From the NCBI GenBank assembly GCA_015491705.1, contig WFVK01000044.1, positions 1 to 7,504 on the forward strand: DNA of 7,504 nt, written 5' to 3'. Of the stretch, positions 6,681-7,504 are shown in pieces; the stretch's first letter is position 1, and every line of letters begins with the position of its first letter. The translations under genes and the position numbers were made by a program. This DNA is from Nitrospirota bacterium. GTDB lineage: Bacteria; Nitrospirota; Thermodesulfovibrionia; UBA6902. The notes beneath the pieces were generated by a model that did no database searches, had not been told where the DNA came from, and saw nothing but the letters and a program-made list of their open reading frames with translations.

Positions 6681-7081
6681 GTCAGTTAAGCAATCTTGAA
6701 CATGAACGTGCTGCTGAGGCATGGTCATGCGTTAGTTATGTGAATGATGAAATAGATGATAAGGGTTTCAAGAAGGAATACAGGTCAATTGTAATGAAAC
6801 TGCCATCGCTCATATTGTCGAATGGATTAGCTCAGTCATTGGCATTTCTCAAATCAAAAGGCAAAGGGAACAATAACAAGCCAGAAGAAAAAATTTACCA
6901 GGACATAGACGGCTGGCTTTTAAAAAACAGAAACTTCCGCTGGAACGTGAAAGGTGAACTAATTGAGCGAATTATTGCTTTGCCGAATGATAGATTTCGT
7001 CAGGTAACCATGGAGACTCTCGCTTATATGTCATGGATGAAGCGTTTTGCTGATGCTGTTTTGCCTAGGGAGGAAGAATGA
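6677..7081 (+). CDS. cmr5: Cmr5 small subunit
   Basis: The 134-residue, all-helical Cmr5 forms the minor filament alongside Cmr4 and contacts the crRNA-target duplex without catalysing anything. Recognition rests on the family signature LPSLILSNGLAQSLAFLKSK (42-61), with the conserved G-L-x-Q-x-L-A-F-L core, and on the expected size and position between cmr4 and cmr6. The C-terminus ends in a short acidic tail (REEE). The ATG lies in an ATGA overlap with cmr4, with GGGAGGG (6666-6672) close upstream. The gene ends in an overlap with cmr6. Confidence 0.94.
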   Translation: MSQLSNLEHERAAEAWSCVSYVNDEIDDKGFKKEYRSIVMKLPSLILSNGLAQSLAFLKSKGKGNNNKPEEKIYQDIDGWLLKNRNFRWNVKGELIERIIALPNDRFRQVTMETLAYMSWMKRFADAVLPREEE

Positions 7082-7083
7082 TG
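7068..7083 (+). promoter_or_regulatory. Ribosome binding site and double ATG at the cmr5/cmr6 junction
   Basis: GGGAGGA (7068-7074) precedes two consecutive in-frame ATG codons at 7078 and 7081, and the cmr5 TGA lies between their first letters (ATGATG). The first ATG gives the same ATGA overlap seen at other junctions of this operon. The second has the better spacing from the GGAGG core (seven bases against four). The two starts differ by one methionine only. cmr1 itself uses a four-base spacing, so the first ATG is annotated here. Confidence 0.75.
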
Positions 7084-7504
7084 AACGTACCTTTGCCATC
7101 AGAAACAAGAAATTACTTGGGAAATGATAAGAATAAATTACTCAAATCCGGCAATCTTGGGCTCATATTTAATAAATTTGTGTATTCGTGGCAGAGCAAT
7201 TGGCAGATGGAGGAAAAGAATTCAAAAGAATTTCGTAATGATATTGCAAGGACAGTGTCTTTTGATAATCGGTATATCGAGTCTTTGAAGTTTCGTCAAC
7301 ACGCAATGATAAATAATCTAAAATCTTCTGGCTGGCATGTTGAATTTTTCAACGCAACCACTGACAGCCGCCTTATCATCGGGCTTGGCTCAGAGAGCGT
7401 TATTGAAACAGGCATGACTTTTCATCCTTTATACGGCTTTCCGTATCTTCCTGCCAGCGGACTGAAAGGGCTTGCAAGGGCGTATGCAGAGATAGGAGCA
7501 GATG
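7078..7504 (+). CDS. cmr6: Cmr6 RAMP subunit, N-terminal part (runs off the window)
   Basis: The frame is open from 7078 to the window edge, giving 142 codons and no stop, so the gene is truncated only by the window. The first ~95 residues are a helical, charged N-terminal region. After them come the Cmr6 RAMP motifs RLIIGLGSESVIETG (98-112) and GFPYLPASGLKGLARAYAE (120-138), the latter containing the typical G-F-P-Y-L/I-P-x-S-x-L-K-G loop. Cmr6 sits with Cmr1 at the head of the complex and is the last Cas7-like unit of the backbone. Its place directly after cmr5 fits a standard cmr operon. Whether further genes (cas6, CARF effectors, an array) follow cannot be seen. Confidence 0.94.
   Translation, partial: MMNVPLPSETRNYLGNDKNKLLKSGNLGLIFNKFVYSWQSNWQMEEKNSKEFRNDIARTVSFDNRYIESLKFRQHAMINNLKSSGWHVEFFNATTDSRLIIGLGSESVIETGMTFHPLYGFPYLPASGLKGLARAYAEIGAD

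Noticed and set aside
1..7504. CRISPR array, tracr-like RNA or insertion sequence
   Set aside because: I saw no regularly spaced direct repeats, no transposase motifs and no terminal inverted repeats; essentially all bases from 90 on are cmr or HEPN coding sequence.

Overview
The window is almost the whole of a type III-B (Cmr) CRISPR-Cas effector operon, read entirely on the + strand, with a nucleotidyltransferase/HEPN toxin-antitoxin-like pair built into it. The order is cmr1 fused to an MNT domain (90-1394), a HEPN protein of the HI0074 family (1391-1789), cmr2/cas10 (1791-4634), cmr3 (4631-5746), cmr4 (5748-6680), cmr5 (6677-7081) and the first 142 codons of cmr6, which runs off the right edge. 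No CRISPR array, cas6, cas1/cas2, CARF-domain effector, tRNA or rRNA gene is visible. The left 89 bases hold no supported gene.

The genes are packed with no real intergenic space. Four junctions share ATGA-type start/stop overlaps (cmr1/HEPN, cmr2/cmr3, cmr4/cmr5, cmr5/cmr6) and the other two have a single spacer base. Purine-rich Shine-Dalgarno sequences precede the starts. This points to one polycistronic, translationally coupled transcript. The Shine-Dalgarno use and the protein sequences suggest a bacterium. The moderate base composition and sequence flavour would fit a Nitrospirota- or Desulfobacterota-like organism, but that is a weak impression and not a taxonomic call.

How the parts should work together: Cmr2/Cas10 (HD-like, zinc-finger and GGDD cyclase elements all present) with Cmr3 forms the base of the complex. 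Cmr4 (backbone RNase, D28) and Cmr5 form the filament, and Cmr1 and Cmr6 cap the far end. The unusual part is at the Cmr1 end. The last ~80 residues of Cmr1 are a complete minimal nucleotidyltransferase (GSX10DXD plus a third Asp), and the very next gene is its usual partner, a HEPN protein with an intact RX4HXY motif. In known free-standing HEPN/MNT pairs, HEPN is a toxic RNase and MNT silences it by adding AMP to the motif tyrosine. Here the antitoxin enzyme appears to be covalently part of a CRISPR effector subunit. The hypothesis worth testing is that the Cmr complex holds or controls a HEPN RNase and that target recognition changes its AMPylation state. This would be a possible alternative or addition to the usual cyclic-oligoadenylate/CARF-HEPN output.
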